NCBI GenBank assembly: GCA_029449235.1
Contig: JANATG010000004.1
Location: forward strand, 620,001 to 684,000
DNA length: 64,000 nucleotides
From: Linnemannia schmuckeri
Taxonomy: Eukaryota; Mortierellomycota; Mortierellomycetes; Mortierellales; Mortierellaceae
Reading direction: 5' to 3'
The notes beneath the pieces are model-generated. The model had not been told where the DNA came from and searched no databases. It saw nothing but the letters and a program-made list of their open reading frames with translations. Shown piece by piece: positions 1 through 13,230 of the stretch (position 1 is the stretch's first letter; every line of letters begins with the position of its first letter). Made by a program: the position numbers and the translations under genes.

Positions 1-2347
1 TTGGCTGGCCAGAAGGCACCCAGAGCGTGATTTCTTGCTGGATCGAGTGGACAGCCACTTCTCTCCTCTACTTCCTTTTTGGACCTTCTTGTTCTTGTTG
101 TCGACTTGTTTGTCCTCCTTTTGGCTCGTCTTGGCCGAAAATAAACCGATTATGAATATGAAAGGAGCAAACTAAGAGAAAGAGAGAAAAAAAAAAAGAG
201 GGGGAGTCCAACAGAGCAGAGCCTATTACACTTTCGCCCCTTGGCCTTTTGCCTTGTCCCAAAAATCAAAAATGCGCTAATCTTTACTTCTTGCACACCT
301 TGGCAGAGGAAAAAAGGCCGTTTGTCTTCTTGCCACTCACTCTCTGTATTGTATCGACTGCAGGTTACCTTTTCCTTCTTTCAATGCTCAACAAACAGGT
401 CCAGAACTTGTCTTAAGTCTCTCCGTCTCTCCCTTCCCTTCCGACTTGATATATCATGGCCATAGATCCAAGAAGGTAGAAAAAAAAGTGTTCTAGCCAA
501 TCCTGTACCATGACGCACCTGGATGCCTCGTCGCGTGCTCCTGCTCGCAAAGGACTGGTCAGAATTCGGGGGAGTGGGTGGGGGGCTCGGTCGGTACCCT
601 GTTGAGCGAGAGAGAGCGAAACAGGAATGCCTCCTATCATTGCAGCCTGCTCAACCTGCAGTTCTTTCATTTGACCAACCTGCCCATGGTACCATCACAG
701 AACCCATCCACTCTCATTCTCATTTCTTTGTATCTCCCAACCAAGTCAAGGCCTTGATCTTCTTGGATTCTACTCGTCTCTCTTCTCTATCCACCATCTC
801 GTGTTGGGCGCCTGTTGTGCCCGCATTTCGTTGTAATTAATGATGTCTTTGTTTATTTTTGTGTCTTCCGTCTGTGTGTTTGTGAACACAGTAAGAAACA
901 AACAAATTCCCCCAAGAAGAGTAATATTCGCACAGTACAACAACTGCAAAAAACAACAAACGACTCCCAGAATGGGTCTTTAGTGGGATGGTTGGACACC
1001 TTCTCTGCCTTCGCTGTCCGAATGCCTACCCAAAACGGATTTATGTCTACCTCGTCTGTCCGAAAGAGCAAAAAAACTAAATTGAACAATAAACTAAACT
1101 AAACCTTAGGTGCATTCGACGAATCAAAAGACGAGGAAGAGAAGGGACAAGGCTTCACATGACCCTGGAGAAGAAAATGGCCGCTTTGGCACTTTTTCGA
1201 AGAAGATAAGGAAGAAAGGGCTTTCTGCAAGAGGCTTCAATCGGCTAGATCAAATGCTTTACTTATTACACTGCTGTTTTAGGCTGATGGCGTACGTATA
1301 CATGTATACCGACATAAAAACGAAACAAGAACAAAGTGTAAAGAAAGTTAGAGAAGCAGAGCGCCACGTCGGAGTGAACTCCGAGGGGCAAAAGCGAAGT
1401 GGCCACAACGGAAGGAAAGAAGACAAGGTAGTGAACGTCTCGATGGAATAGACATGGATGAGAAGCGGGAACTAGTTGAGATTGGCGTTCGTAAGAAGAG
1501 TGGAGCACTGACTGCTGCTGTCCCCACGCTTGTAAACATCGCCCTCCTCACCGTCGCTCTCCCTATATCTCGTTGTACGATATTCAGGGCACTCGTCTTG
1601 TGCCCCTTTCTTTTTGTCACTTTTGTATGTGCCGTTGCTGGATTCAGGGGTACTGTGTGCGTGGAGACGCAGCTCTCCTACACAGTTTTCATTTTCCTTT
1701 TTGCCCCTATCTTTCTCACCTTCTTACCCCTCTCTCTCCTCCACTCTCCCTCTATCCTCCACACACAGCTCGGTCTTTTTTGTGCCTTCTTTTGCTTTCG
1801 ATTATTTTGCTCACACGCACACTCTGCATTGCAGGTTATGGATTTCATTTCAGAAATCAATTTTTAGATACAAAGAGACCAAACAAAAAAACAAAAACAA
1901 AAACAGAAGAAAAACAGTCGACTGGTGCAAGGGTGGAGTCGGGATCGCCAAAACAAACATGTCCTGTACTCATGTCTACACACATTTCAATTTGTTTGTG
2001 TCGTCTGCTGTCTGCTATATTTGTATGTTGTGAGTGCAAGAGAGCAAGAGCGTGTAATGAACTTCAATGGGTGTAGAATACATACTAGAAAGGTGTAACA
2101 AAGATCAAAAAAAGGTACAGCCGATCAATCAACGAGAAAGACGCAATCTATAGCTGCATTTGGGCCCATGACCATTCCTTTCATAAGTGCACATGTGCTT
2201 ACTGTGACTGGCCTGTCTTGGCCTCTCCTTTGGCCGATGAGACTAAAGTCCAAGAAGGTAACAAATCGCCGAAAGGGCCAAAAGGACAATTCGGCTGTTT
2301 ACCATTTGTTTGTTTTGTTTTGGCGTGTGTGTCGATTCGATCGTTGC

Positions 2348-2415
2348 TACTCTCTCACGCATTTGTTTTTCACTCTCTCACGCTTTTTTCGCATTTATTT
2401 TTCACTCTCTCACGG
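2348..2415. repeat. Three spaced copies of CTCTCTCACG
   Basis: The string CTCTCTCACG occurs three times within about 70 bp, the last two copies preceded by a T-run plus CA. It looks like a small degenerate direct repeat in non-coding DNA, with no gene beside it. Confidence 0.6.
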
Positions 2416-5400
2416 ACATCCCCAGAAAAAACAACCGCAAAGTCAGGCACGCGGACACAGAAGGAGACGACGTAATATCATACATGTACAGAGACAAATT
2501 GACAAACCAGATATGTTACGTAGAAAGTACCTTTTTCCATTCCTGCATCGCCCCTTTTTCTTTACATTCACCACTGCATACATTATCCTTCACCCATTTC
2601 AAGAAAAGACTATTCCGTGGATGGGTGCGCGTATGTGGTTGACATATTAGCCCTTTCGACTTTTTTTTTGTTCCTCCTTCGCCTCTTCGGATCAAAATGA
2701 TCCTTCCGCCACTCCTCGTTTGTCTATTTTGTTTGTTTGTTTGTTTTATTTCCACGCTGCAGCAGCGTAATGTATCAAATGCTCTCATACCCTGCCTGTC
2801 TGGCTTGCCCTCTCCCTCTCGTAATTATTTTTTTTCGGTCTCGCCTCTCTCTCCTTCTATCTAGCCTTTCTTACCATCGATTATAGCCGCCTGTCAACTG
2901 TAGCAATTGCACGGCGCTCTTTCCTCACAGATGCAAGATCTATGTGTGATATATGTGAGAGTGTCTTAGCTTCCCCCTACTTCCCTCCTCGTTAAACGGA
3001 CAACTATCCGAGGAATGGAATGCATCCAGTCAATTGCCACTCCCTCTTCCCCTCTTTCCATGCTCTAGCTACTGCACGTCCGCAACCTAACGCCACTTGC
3101 CACTTGTCCCTTCCTTACATGGACTTGAACTTGGTAGGTGCAGGTTTGCATATGGCTGAACGGCCAAAAATATATGAGAAAAGTCAAAGAGGCAGAGACT
3201 AGTTGCATTTTCGTTCTATTGCTCTCCCAACAAAAATAAAGAGGGTCTCTGCTTTCTTCTCTTCTTGGTTCTGCACTGAGTTACGCCGCACATGGTGGAT
3301 GTGATCGTTCTAATGTAGAGAGTAGAAAGTCAAAATAACTGGTTGTGTGAAAGGAAAAAGTATGAAGGAAAGGAAAGAGTGAGCTGGGAGCTTGGAAGGA
3401 TATGAAGTTTCGCATAGAGTTGGGTTGAGCAATAGTGCGCCTTTCTTTTCCTAGAGTGATCGGAAGGGAGCTACCAAGAGTATAGACAATTGGATCCTGG
3501 AAAAAATCTGGAGGAGTTAAGTGGTACTGGTTCCACCTTTGTTGGTTTCAAGTGTACGCGAACCCTCCAATTCCATATTGTGCCGTCCGGAAAAAGACAA
3601 TGGGAGAGGGAGGTGGACATCTAGAATATAGTTGCGGGGAGGTAGTCTCATAGAAAAACTGATCGAGTGAATAGATGGTGGGAATGGATATGAGGGCCTA
3701 GGCTACCAGCTGGATAAACCCCATCAGGTCCTATTTTGTCTTGACGTTCTTCCGTCCTTTGACATATTTTTTACCCACAAGGTTGCTTATTCCTGTATTT
3801 GGAGAGCGGTAATGATGAACGATCCAAAAGAGCAAGAAGGTTGTCATTGTCTGGTGGATGATGGACTCCGCCCTTATCTCATCTTTTCTTACTCTCGTTG
3901 TTTCTCGCCTCGTACATACATTCTCCTTTGTAGCATTTAGATAGGGCGCAGAGTCCGAACTGGAAGCCCGTGTGATTATTCTTTTTTTTTTTTGAGTTTC
4001 TACGAATCTCACACAAGAAAAGCGAAAAGCTCACACTTATTTTTTCCTTCTCCCGATCGCTTCTGTCAATTCGTACTCTGGCATCATCGACTGGTGCACC
4101 TCCCTCCCTTCTCCCCATCCTCTCCCGCAGTCAAGGGTCATGTGAACGTAGTAGCCAATCAGAAACGCACATTTTTTTTTCACAGAAAAAAGAAGGGACC
4201 TTAGATCCCTGTCTTCACAAAGGTGTCCAGATGACCTCAGAAGGAATTTAGGAACTGGAGTCTGCATTTACAAGAAAGAGCAAAGAAGAAGAGAGGTGGA
4301 CACAACAATGAATCTCCTTGATTGGTGCAGTTATACGTCGACTGTGAAGAAGTGTAGACGAACGACTGCTGCTCATTTGTTTATTGTCGATGTATTCTTC
4401 TCTTTTTTCCTTTGTTGAGAATGGGCGTGTGCTTCGTGTACGACAAACAAACCTAACAAAGGCGTGTTTAGAGCAAACAAAGAAGAGATATATGTCGTTT
4501 GTTTGGCAAGCGATAATATGGAGTCCAGTGAAGAACTGGATACCACTACAAAGACTGGTTTGCCTGTCTGAATCAACGAAGATTGCACCTTTGTCAAGGT
4601 CATGCATGTATCTATGGTTGTTAGATTCCTTGCTACATCTTGCTGACTCGAAGTACAGAAGTAGAGGCAGAAATGATCAAAATGACAAGTCGGTCCGACA
4701 TACCAATTGTCAGTAGTGGGGAGCAGGGACGTCAGAGTGGTGGCTATGACTAAGGGAGTTTTTGCCGCCAACCTTTCCTATATACCTGCGAATGTCAGTC
4801 GACGTAGGATCAGTTCACGTCTTCAGACGCAAACGCTATGGTTCACATCCCCTGATTTTTGTCTTTGCCTCCGTATGTATTATGCTCTGCCTGACCTTTT
4901 TGTCCACTCTTCTTTCTCTCTTTTGGCACCCCCACAATCACACTTTTCATTCCCACACCCTTTCCATCGCCCTCTTATCATACGTCTTTCTGCTCTTTCG
5001 AGCCTGCGAATGCAAGCACCGACACTCCTACCCTCACTCTCCGTCTCGCTCCTTCATCTATTTTGTCATCTAACACTCTCACCACTCTCTCACTCCCCCA
5101 TGCCATCTACTTATCTTTCATCACCTCTCTCGCTCACGCTCTCTTACATATCATCACCTCAGTCGGCGTCTATACCTCCATTCCCATCGCAGGACATCAC
5201 CTCTGTCATTATTTTTCCAGACAGACCCAGTTACTTCTCTTCGTGTTTTAGTATAATAAACACAAAAGAATACGTAAACCCTTCCATGCTTCCAACAAGT
5301 AAAAGAAAAGAACCAAAAAAAGGGAGTGGATTCTTGTGTGCACAACGCACGCCGTTTGTTTGTTTTTTTTTTTGTGTTCGTTCTTTATAGAATTACTGTC

Positions 5401-5528
5401 GCTTTATTACCATCCTTATGGTATGAAGGGTATTGATTTTCTCTTGGGTACTAATGCTATGAAGGAAAGAAAAAAAACGAGGAATTTACAAAAATAAAGC
5501 AAGTTGACTAAAACTGAGGGCAAAAAAG

Positions 5529-5616
5529 TAGTTTCTGGCCGTGTAAAAGGGCGTTTCCAGGAGGAAAATAGCGTTTCCAAGATGAAAAAGTGGTTTTTGA
5601 CCGTGTAAAAAATGTT
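5529..5616. repeat. Degenerate short direct repeats (CCGTGTAAAA, GCGTTTCCA)
   Basis: CCGTGTAAAA occurs twice, each time shortly after a G-GTTT or G-AGTTT motif, and GCGTTTCCA occurs twice between them. The block lies just downstream of the 3' end of the first F-box/LRR pseudogene. It could be a fragment of a dispersed repeat, but I see no terminal repeats or target duplication. Confidence 0.5.
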
Positions 5617-5684
5617 TTCACGAGAAAAAAAAAAAGACTTTCTGGAGTATTATAAGCAAGGGGAAGTGATACACATCCAGTCAT

Positions 5685-8613
5685 CTACCATGACGGAAAG
5701 AAAACAAAAAACGTACTCTCACCAGAAGCACTCTTTTCTCTTTGCAGAATATGCACGCACGCGGTACCTGACCCGTCTCGGATCCTCCCCATTAGAGCAG
5801 GAAGATCATCCACCACGGTGCTGTTGCCGAAGCTACAAAATTCTAGCATGCGCAACTCTGGCCAGTGGATCCGAATCCATTCGATCTTGAGATCTGAGAA
5901 CATGTTCGTGTTAACGTGGAAGAGGTCTTGCAAGTCATGCAGCTTGGCCAATCCCTTTAAGTGGCAGAGGAATTCGGTGCAGAAAGTGTCGACTTGTTTA
6001 GGAATTGCAGATGCAGCGGGAGCGACAAGATCGGTGACTTCGATTGGTGGGGAGGGTTGAGTGGCTATCGCTTCCTCACTATCGGCGGCGGCAGCTGCCT
6101 CAGTGTCTGTGGAAGTGATAACAAAATCCTGGTTAGTGTCTTGAGCTGGAATGATCTCCTCATCTGGTCTCGGGTTGAGGGTCAAGAAGCCAGGCAACAT
6201 ATGTTGAATGTACATCTCGATACCAGTTCTTGGTTGGTCCAATGAAGGGAGTGTCAAGAGCCGAAGGGATCTGAGTTCAGCCAGTCGACCGATCTGACGA
6301 GCAAGACTACCCCACATGCCCCATCACCCCTCGGAACGGTGACGGTCTCGACCTCGACCCTGATGTGGGGGATCTCGATACCGAAGGAGGCCCAGGGAGT
6401 CTGGATCGCATCCTCTAGGGTGATATACGAGCGTTTGTCCATTCTGTTATCGATAGTAAAGGACTTTAGTGCTCAGCAACTTGTGGATGGTGGCACTAGA
6501 AACTCTGAGGGTCTTGATGAAGCGGAGCTGGATCAGCGTGTCTGAGGAACGTCATAGGATAAAGAGAGCGAATGGGATCACCTGGTTGCTGTTGAACCTG
6601 GTAGCCTTTCCATGTGAGTGTTTCGATTTGTCCAGGAGGGAGATGGGCGAGGACCTCCTGGATGCCTCTTCTGTCGAGAGACCGGAGGTGGAGCGAGTTA
6701 TACAGCCAATAGACCAAACAGTGGCGAATTTGGGACAGTGTGCTCGAATGGTGTTGGCGAGTTGGATCACTGCACCGTCTTCGACGTTCAGAGGGATTAC
6801 GAGCCGTTCCAACACGGAAAAAGTCTTCAGGATTTGATCTCCTGTGTAACTACCAAGGTGACAGAGCAGCTTTAGTTCTTTCAGGCAAGAAAGCCTACCC
6901 GCACGCTCCACTAACGGGACCGACGCGCGACATTTGACCCATCTCAACAGATTCAAGGTTTGATTTTGCATCTTACTACGATCTATACCGCATTCTTAAA
7001 TTGGAGCAAACAAGGAAAAATGTGGGAGAAAGGTGTATTGTTCACCACCTTAATGGATGGAGCGCAAAAAAGGGACACACCGGGCTGATATAGACTAAGC
7101 GCGAGACGCTTGCTCATTATGCAAGCGACAAACGTAGGACAAGACTAGCACCAATTTGGTGGCGCAGATGGACACAGACGAGCATGTCAAGTATGACACG
7201 AGTTTGATGACCAGCCTAATCCAAAAATCATGTTGGGCGTCGCGTCAGCAAACGTATAGATGGCAGGAGTCGTACCGCGGAGGATTAAGGTCATGGGGGC
7301 CTCGCATTTTAACAGGATCGATTGAACGGTGCCGCTGTTCATGTTACAGATCCTGAACATGCACAGGGTAGTGATGGTGAATGAGAAGCGACTCAGTATG
7401 GGAAAGATTGAAGGCAGGGCTCCCAAGTTGAGGTTGGTGTGGTCGCGATTGTCCCGGAATGCACGCCAAACAAGTGACTGAACGTGGTGAGGGCTTAGCG
7501 TGTTGAGTGTAGCTACAACAGCGTCTCTGTCCTCAGGCGCGGTGCCAACGGGATCTAGGATAGACAAGTTGCCCACCTGAGGGCAGTGCTGGTGTATGAT
7601 TTTTGCAAGCTGGGCTCCAGTCGAGGGGATCATGCCGATTGCCATTGGTTGAGGCAGAACCAGTGTAATCATTTTGGAGCACTGGCGCAGGAAACGAGTG
7701 ATCAACTCAGTCAAGTATGTTCCATCGAACACAGATAGTCTTAGCTCCAGCAGCGACGACAAAGGACCATGTCGCTCTTTCAATTGCACGAGATCAGCGT
7801 CAGAGTCATTAACGGCGGGTACCTTCGCAAACCGTGCGGGCGCTGCATTACCAATTGCGTAGACCAGGCTCAGGGTCTCCATTGAGGCAGGGAGGCAATC
7901 GAATAGCTTGGTTGTGAAAGCCAGAGGGACTTGCATTTCGGCAGAGATTGCCATCAGGTTGAGATCTCTCAGGGCAGACAGGCCAGACAGCGCTCGGATC
8001 AAGGTACGCGCTATAACACTGTTGTCACAACTGAATCCAGTCTACGACACGAAGACCAGCTTGGGATTGTTGTTTATGGCCCAGGTGGCCGGCAGATACG
8101 AAAGGTACAGACGATTCGGACCCCACATCGTGAAAGGGTGGAAAGTTTGGTCACATGTTACATCTGACTCCCACTTGAATGCTGTCAGATCGACCAATGG
8201 CAACAGGGGAAGAGGAGTATACCTGGGTCGGCGGGCAGGAGCTACCGACCAGGGACCAGTGCTGCGGAAGGCTCCAATGGTCGTCTCAAAGTAGATCCAG
8301 CAGAAATCTGCTGGAGTAGAAAAGTTTCGTACAGCGGAACGGTTCTCGTTAATCGCCCTGATCGAATTTTGAGACTAAAGGAATCGGTCGGGGGCATGGA
8401 TCGGTACCCGTCTCCGGAAGCATCACAAAAATTGACGTAGCTCCAGATGAAGCTGGAGGTCAAGGCCCTGAAGGATCGGTCGACCGAGCTAAGGGTGAGC
8501 AGGTCGGGCATGCTGATAACCTTCTTTGTAAGAGATTCTCGCATCTCGGGGATGCTGAAGAACAATTCGGAATCAGCGGTTGAATCCCCTTCTTTCGGAG
8601 GGTTTGCAGACAT
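5685..8613 (-). pseudogene. F-box/leucine-rich-repeat (RNI-like) pseudogene 1
   Basis: The likely old start is the ATG at 8613, opening an F-box-like segment (8613 to about 8375) with leucine-rich helices and a conserved W-S-Y-V-N-F. A frameshift near 8375 leads into a second frame running to 7187, broken by an in-frame TAG at 8044-8042, with leucine-rich repeats (LSALRDLNL, MITLVLP). Further homologous pieces lie in shifting frames at 6971-6552, 6717-6496, 6442-6254 and 6317-5685. The last carries LKIEWIRIHWPEL, matching the C-terminal EW-x-WP-x-L signature of the neighbouring pseudogene. The stretch from 7187 to 6971 does not read well. At least four frameshifts and one stop argue against function. 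If intact, such proteins usually recruit substrates to SCF ubiquitin ligases. The F-box assignment is moderate because the F-box itself is weak. Confidence 0.6.
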
Positions 8614-10337
8614 ATGGATAAGTTCGGAAGTGAAAGGGACGTGTGTGTGCTTGAAAAGTATGTGTTGTGTGATATAATGTGAAAGGAAGAGAGAGGAGAT
8701 GATCATCGAGAAAATGCGCTCAAGGTGTTGATGTTTTATACAAGTAACATCAACCAAAAGGCTTTTCATTCAATGATCATTAAAAGTAAGAAGTGTTTAT
8801 CACCACTACTAAAGGATCGACAAAGGCGAAATATTGCTAGGTTAACGGAAAAGGAATACTGTCACTTGAATATCATAAAAAATGAAAGGCGGCATGATTT
8901 CGTGCCCGGTATGCTTTTCGCTGTATGTAGCATGTGTGTTCGTGAAAGAAAAAAAAGAGATCCCAAGAAGTTAAAAGCCTGCTTAGTTTAAGGTGATACA
9001 ACAGACCTCGAGGCAATGACGCATTGACCCGATTAGGGCGCATTATCACATCAGCTATGTTGCTGTCGCTTGTTTCTTTCGCGATAAAAAAAAAGAAACA
9101 AACAACGGCGCACGGTGCCACCAATTCCATCCACGGGTTTTTTCGCATGTCTTTCGCTTGTTCTTTTCGTGATAAAAAAAAGAAACGTGACATATCCGCA
9201 GGATGCCGCCAATTTCACTGGCGCGTTTATTTCGGGTGCTCTGTTTGTCCTCTCAATTCTTTTTTCGCAGGTCCTTCAGTCTTTATTGTTCAACCTCCTC
9301 ATTTTTTCTTTTCTTCGCGGCTACCTGAACACCTTCATGTCCAAATTTATGCTGTGGGCTCATCTCCTTACCCCTTCTTTTTCAGCTCCCACGGATCTCA
9401 AACTTCACTATTCCCATGGTTCAAAAAAAATAACGCTAGCGAAATGTGCGGTTTGTTTCTCAAGGGGGGTAAGACAGGGAGAGAGAGAGAGGAGGAGAGA
9501 GAGAAAAAAGGAAGGAAGGCGGGTTGTATGCGGACCTAATTATTCCAACAGATCAAAGCTGTGATTGATCGAGGATGTTTTCGCCACGCCAACACAAAAT
9601 CCTCGACCACGCGTCGTTCGTCATACAACTAAAAGGGGGAAATTCTGTTGAAATTGACTTTGTGAGCTGCACCACAAAGAAAGAGAGAAGATTTTCCTTT
9701 TTTCCCTCTGTGCTTCTCTCTCCTTGATTTGCGCCATCCCCTCCGAGTATTTTTTTTCCATGCTCGTCTATTTCGAAACGAATCATATGTCCCCCTATCA
9801 TGAAAAGGCGAGGTGAAAGAAAACATAGAACGGCACAGACCCCATTTTCAAGAACATACATTATTTCTCGTTTTTCGACACCACGCACGAAGCAAAAAAA
9901 TCCCTACGACCAATATCGTGGCCTTACTGAAAGAACACATTACTGACTCGCCGCATCCTTCATCTACCATATATTACGTTTTTCTCCCTTTCAAATTCTA
10001 AAAAACAAAAAGGCGTGTTTTGTTTGCTTTTGTTTTTCAGTGACACGAACAAATATCGCGTGCCACCTTCGTGCTGAGAACGTCCCTTTTCCTCCCTTTT
10101 TTTTTGTCACCGCATGATACTTTCAATTTAGCCATTTGTTGTTTGGTTCAATATAATATACTTATTTTCAATAAAATAGTGAGCGATAACAAAAAAATTT
10201 TGATCTATACGAACGTTTCCCCTTCAACCCTTGTTCATCATCAAGGTTTCCCCCGTCGGCCTGCTCCTGATCAAAAATAAGCCGTAATTTTGATCAAACA
10301 GCAACGAGTGACGAGCCTTGCTTATTCACAAGTTGTA
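8614..10337. other. Intergenic, no gene seen
   Basis: This lies between the two F-box/LRR pseudogenes. It holds the promoter side of the first and the 3' flank of the second. Contents are A-runs, a diverged direct repeat at about 9066-9219 and a GAGA tract near 9480-9510. I find no coding segment. Confidence 0.5.
9066..9219. repeat. Diverged direct repeat, about 65 bp, two copies
   Basis: Copy 1 starts near 9066 and copy 2 near 9154, an offset of 88 bp. Both read TCGCTTGTT, then TTTCG-GATA, an A-run and AGAAAC, and later GCC-CCAATT-CA. The shared order of motifs shows duplication rather than chance. The function is unknown. Confidence 0.6.
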
Positions 10338-12149
10338 TCACGTTGTCCGGTCCATGATGAGATCCTCAAATGCAACATGAAGATCAAAGTTGATACTGTT
10401 CATGTCTTGAAGAAAGGTGTCATAAAGCACCTCGATAGTCTCAAGTGAGGGCCAGGATATCAGGATCCATTCTGCTTCTTCAGGACGCATGGATTGGAAG
10501 TATTCGCTTTCGCTTTCTTGCAAGGTTCCTCTAACGACTCTCAAATTTGTGAGGCCTTCGAGGCGAGATAGAGTACTGGGGTAGCCTGTACTGAGATTGT
10601 TTGTGTCGAGATCGCTTGGCTCAAGATCGCCAAGAGTTAAGAGGCCATGGAGCCACCTGTTCTGGTATGCTGTGGGTTTTTGGAGTGAAAAGTTCTGGTC
10701 GCCTGCTGCGTTGATTGCGACTCCTTGTTCGTCCAGATTAATCTCGCTTGCCTCAGCGTCCTCTCGGGTGGTTCATCATATGTCAAGTACTTGGAGCTCA
10801 CATAGTTGGCCGAGTTGCTGAGAGAAGAGAACTATAGCCTCCCGAATCTTGCCCTACGCTCCTCATCAGAGAGGTCGTTGACAAAGTTGAAATCCGAATC
10901 AGAGTTGTCGAGTGTATTCCGGACAATCATGGTCAGCTTTTTGAGGCGAGTACAAACCCAAGATTCGGCGATGGCATCTCCAAGAGTGATGCTGATCCTG
11001 TGCTCGCGTCCCCTACCATTTGCAACCTCGAGTACTTCGAAGTTTCTACAGGAGGTCAGGATCTCTCGTAGGCTGGCGCTTGAAACTCTTGAGGCTTCTG
11101 TACGTCTGATGAAGTGAATAGATAGGCTGTGCCATTGGAGGCTATAGGCGATCTGTCCGTGAGACTGTTCCCAGAGCCCTTCGATAGAAAGATGTCTGAA
11201 TATACCTGGCGGTAGGATCGAGACGTGGTCCAAGAGGACATTGGCATACTCAAACGGAGGGCCCTGAATTCATGTCGAGTTGTTGATGAAATGAAGTATA
11301 AGGGTGCACAAAAGTCATGGACCCATCTGCGCCCAGTAAGTACATCCTTGGTAAGGCAAAATGGCCAAGGATTGGGCTATTCACGATTAGATCTCGAACG
11401 CCAAGAGGAAGTAGGTAGGTATGTGAGCAGTAAATCATGAGATCCTTTAAGTGGTGGATCATGAGTGGTTGGCGTCGGACAAGGGGTAAGTCTGGAAATA
11501 CGGCAGACTCCCAGTCCAGATCGATCACCGGGCTATCGCTACCTGCGCATGTGAGTGAGAGGTGGGCAAGTGAAGGAGGGCAACAGTGAAACAACGCACT
11601 GATGAAGGTTAATGTCGTATGAGTGCCGGAGTCGGACTCAAGATCCAGGAACTGGAGTCGCGTTAACGACGAGAGAGTACAAAGAAGTACTCATGGCGAA
11701 CGGGCATCATCGTATTACACATTCTTGATTCTCAGAGTTTCCAGGAACGGACTCTGCGAAATGCGATGATTGACCGCTTCAACGTTGTTAAGTTCAATCC
11801 CAGTGACTGAAGGGTTGCTATCGCTCATCTCTAAGAGCAGCTCAGTCAAATTGGCAAAAGCTGGGACATTGGTCTGAAGGGTGGAAATAATAAAGTCGTC
11901 CTGGGCTATGAGCCGTTCGAAAAATCGGGTGTTTCTACAGATGTGCTCAAAATTATAGATATGGTCATTGGCGTAGTATGGGCGGCGAGCATTGACTGTG
12001 CGGTAACCATGTAGGTAGAGTCCTGCTCTGACTGAGCGAGAGGTGAGGGTGCTGGAAGCAAGATCATCATCATCTAGAAAGTGACCCAGGCGTTGGCGCA
12101 TTTCGGCCATATTAAAGAAACGGTCCCTTGCAGACGCGTTGTTGTTCAT
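10338..12149 (-). pseudogene. F-box/leucine-rich-repeat (RNI-like) pseudogene 2
   Basis: Reading starts at the ATG at 12149 with MNNNASARDRFF, then an F-box-like helix (MRQRLGHFLDDDDLASSTL) and leucine-rich repeats (ANLTELLLEM). In-frame stops lie at 11717-11715 (TAA) and 11693-11691 (TGA), after which the same frame continues coherently to 11250. A frameshift near 11255 moves to the frame ending at 10832, and another near 10840 returns. Tandem TGA codons sit at 10778-10773, followed by good coding sequence to 10338. The C-terminal EEAEWILISWPSLETIE resembles the end of pseudogene 1, so the two are old relatives. Lesions are few relative to length, so decay is fairly recent. Sequencing error alone would not explain this many breaks. 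Confidence 0.65.
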
Positions 12150-13230
12150 GGGATAAAATTGATGTTTATAAAGGTTTGATGCATGAGTGGTGTGCCTTGC
12201 CCAGGTGAGAGTGTAGAGGGATAATTATTGGGGGGAAATGCCAGGGGCATGCATATTTATGTGATTGAATGTTCTTTATTTGTGTTCGTAGTGAGAGGAG
12301 TATGATTGATAACCTTCGATGATCAAGTTCTTCATATATTGCATAACTGATAGATTATGGGCCATGTATTTCGCAAAACAAGGAACAATGAAGACAAAGA
12401 ACGCCAATGCGGAGATGCACAATGATACGTGTTGCTTCACACATTTTTTATGAGGACTCTTTGCAAATGTGACCTAGTTCAAAGAAAAAAAGGAACGAAA
12501 GAATGCCTTTTTTTCACTTTGTCGTGTGTTCTTGGTGAGAGATGAAGCGGGTTTTTATGTGAGCGGGACTGCTCCAATGCACCAAATTCACGCTCAGCCT
12601 CAGATCCCATCTCCACACCGCCTCATAAACTTGAGAGGGCCTCGACCGCATGACATTTGTTACACAAGGAATGAAAGAAAAAAAGGGAACGCATCGAAAT
12701 TGAACTTGAGAGCAGCACCACAGACGGGGACAAGAAATTGAACCACAATAGCACTGAGATCGACTGCCATCAATGAGGATATAACCAAGTAGGACGCTAG
12801 AGGCAGTTCACGGGGGAAAGCAACCATAAAATAAGGAGACAAAAAACAATACCAGTGATGTTCAGACGGGCTCTTTGTTAGTCGTGACAAATGACTCCTT
12901 GACATGATAGAGGGCTTTTGTGGAACAGGACGGAGACGCTGTACAGTTCCTATCGAAGGGACGTGTTCCTTGCGTCCAGGCACTTGTCATCCCTCATTAC
13001 TTTTAACAAACGCACTTATCTTTCGTTGCTGCTTTTTGTCTCTATCATTCCTTTCTTACTTTTCTCTGTCCTCAACCATACCCGCTCATTCCAGGCCCCT
13101 TTTTCCTGGTAGCGCCATCCTTGCTTCTCTCTTTCACAAGCATACCTCACCCACCCTTCCATCCATCCATCATCGACCTTCCCTCTCGCTTTCTTTTTCA
13201 CCTCCCTCCAAAAACATAAAAGCAGAAGAA
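12150..13230. other. Intergenic; promoter side of the secreted-protein gene
   Basis: No coding segment is seen. The last 200 bases are strongly C/T-rich, as in other promoters of this window, and run into the start codon at 13231. Confidence 0.5.

Larger units (their letters stand above)
1..5684. other. Gene-free region, 5.7 kb
   Basis: I see no supported gene. Open frames are short, overlap on both strands and show no recognisable domain, signal peptide or consistent splice phase. The stretch is rich in pyrimidine tracts, A-runs and short direct repeats. It may be regulatory sequence or untranslated ends of a gene outside the window. A short spliced gene or a non-coding RNA cannot be excluded without transcript data. 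Confidence 0.5.

Noticed and set aside
4373..5390. Overlapping frames of 100-227 codons on both strands
   Set aside because: They are Ser/Leu/Phe-rich translations of pyrimidine-rich DNA, without homology, signal peptide or phase-consistent splice sites.
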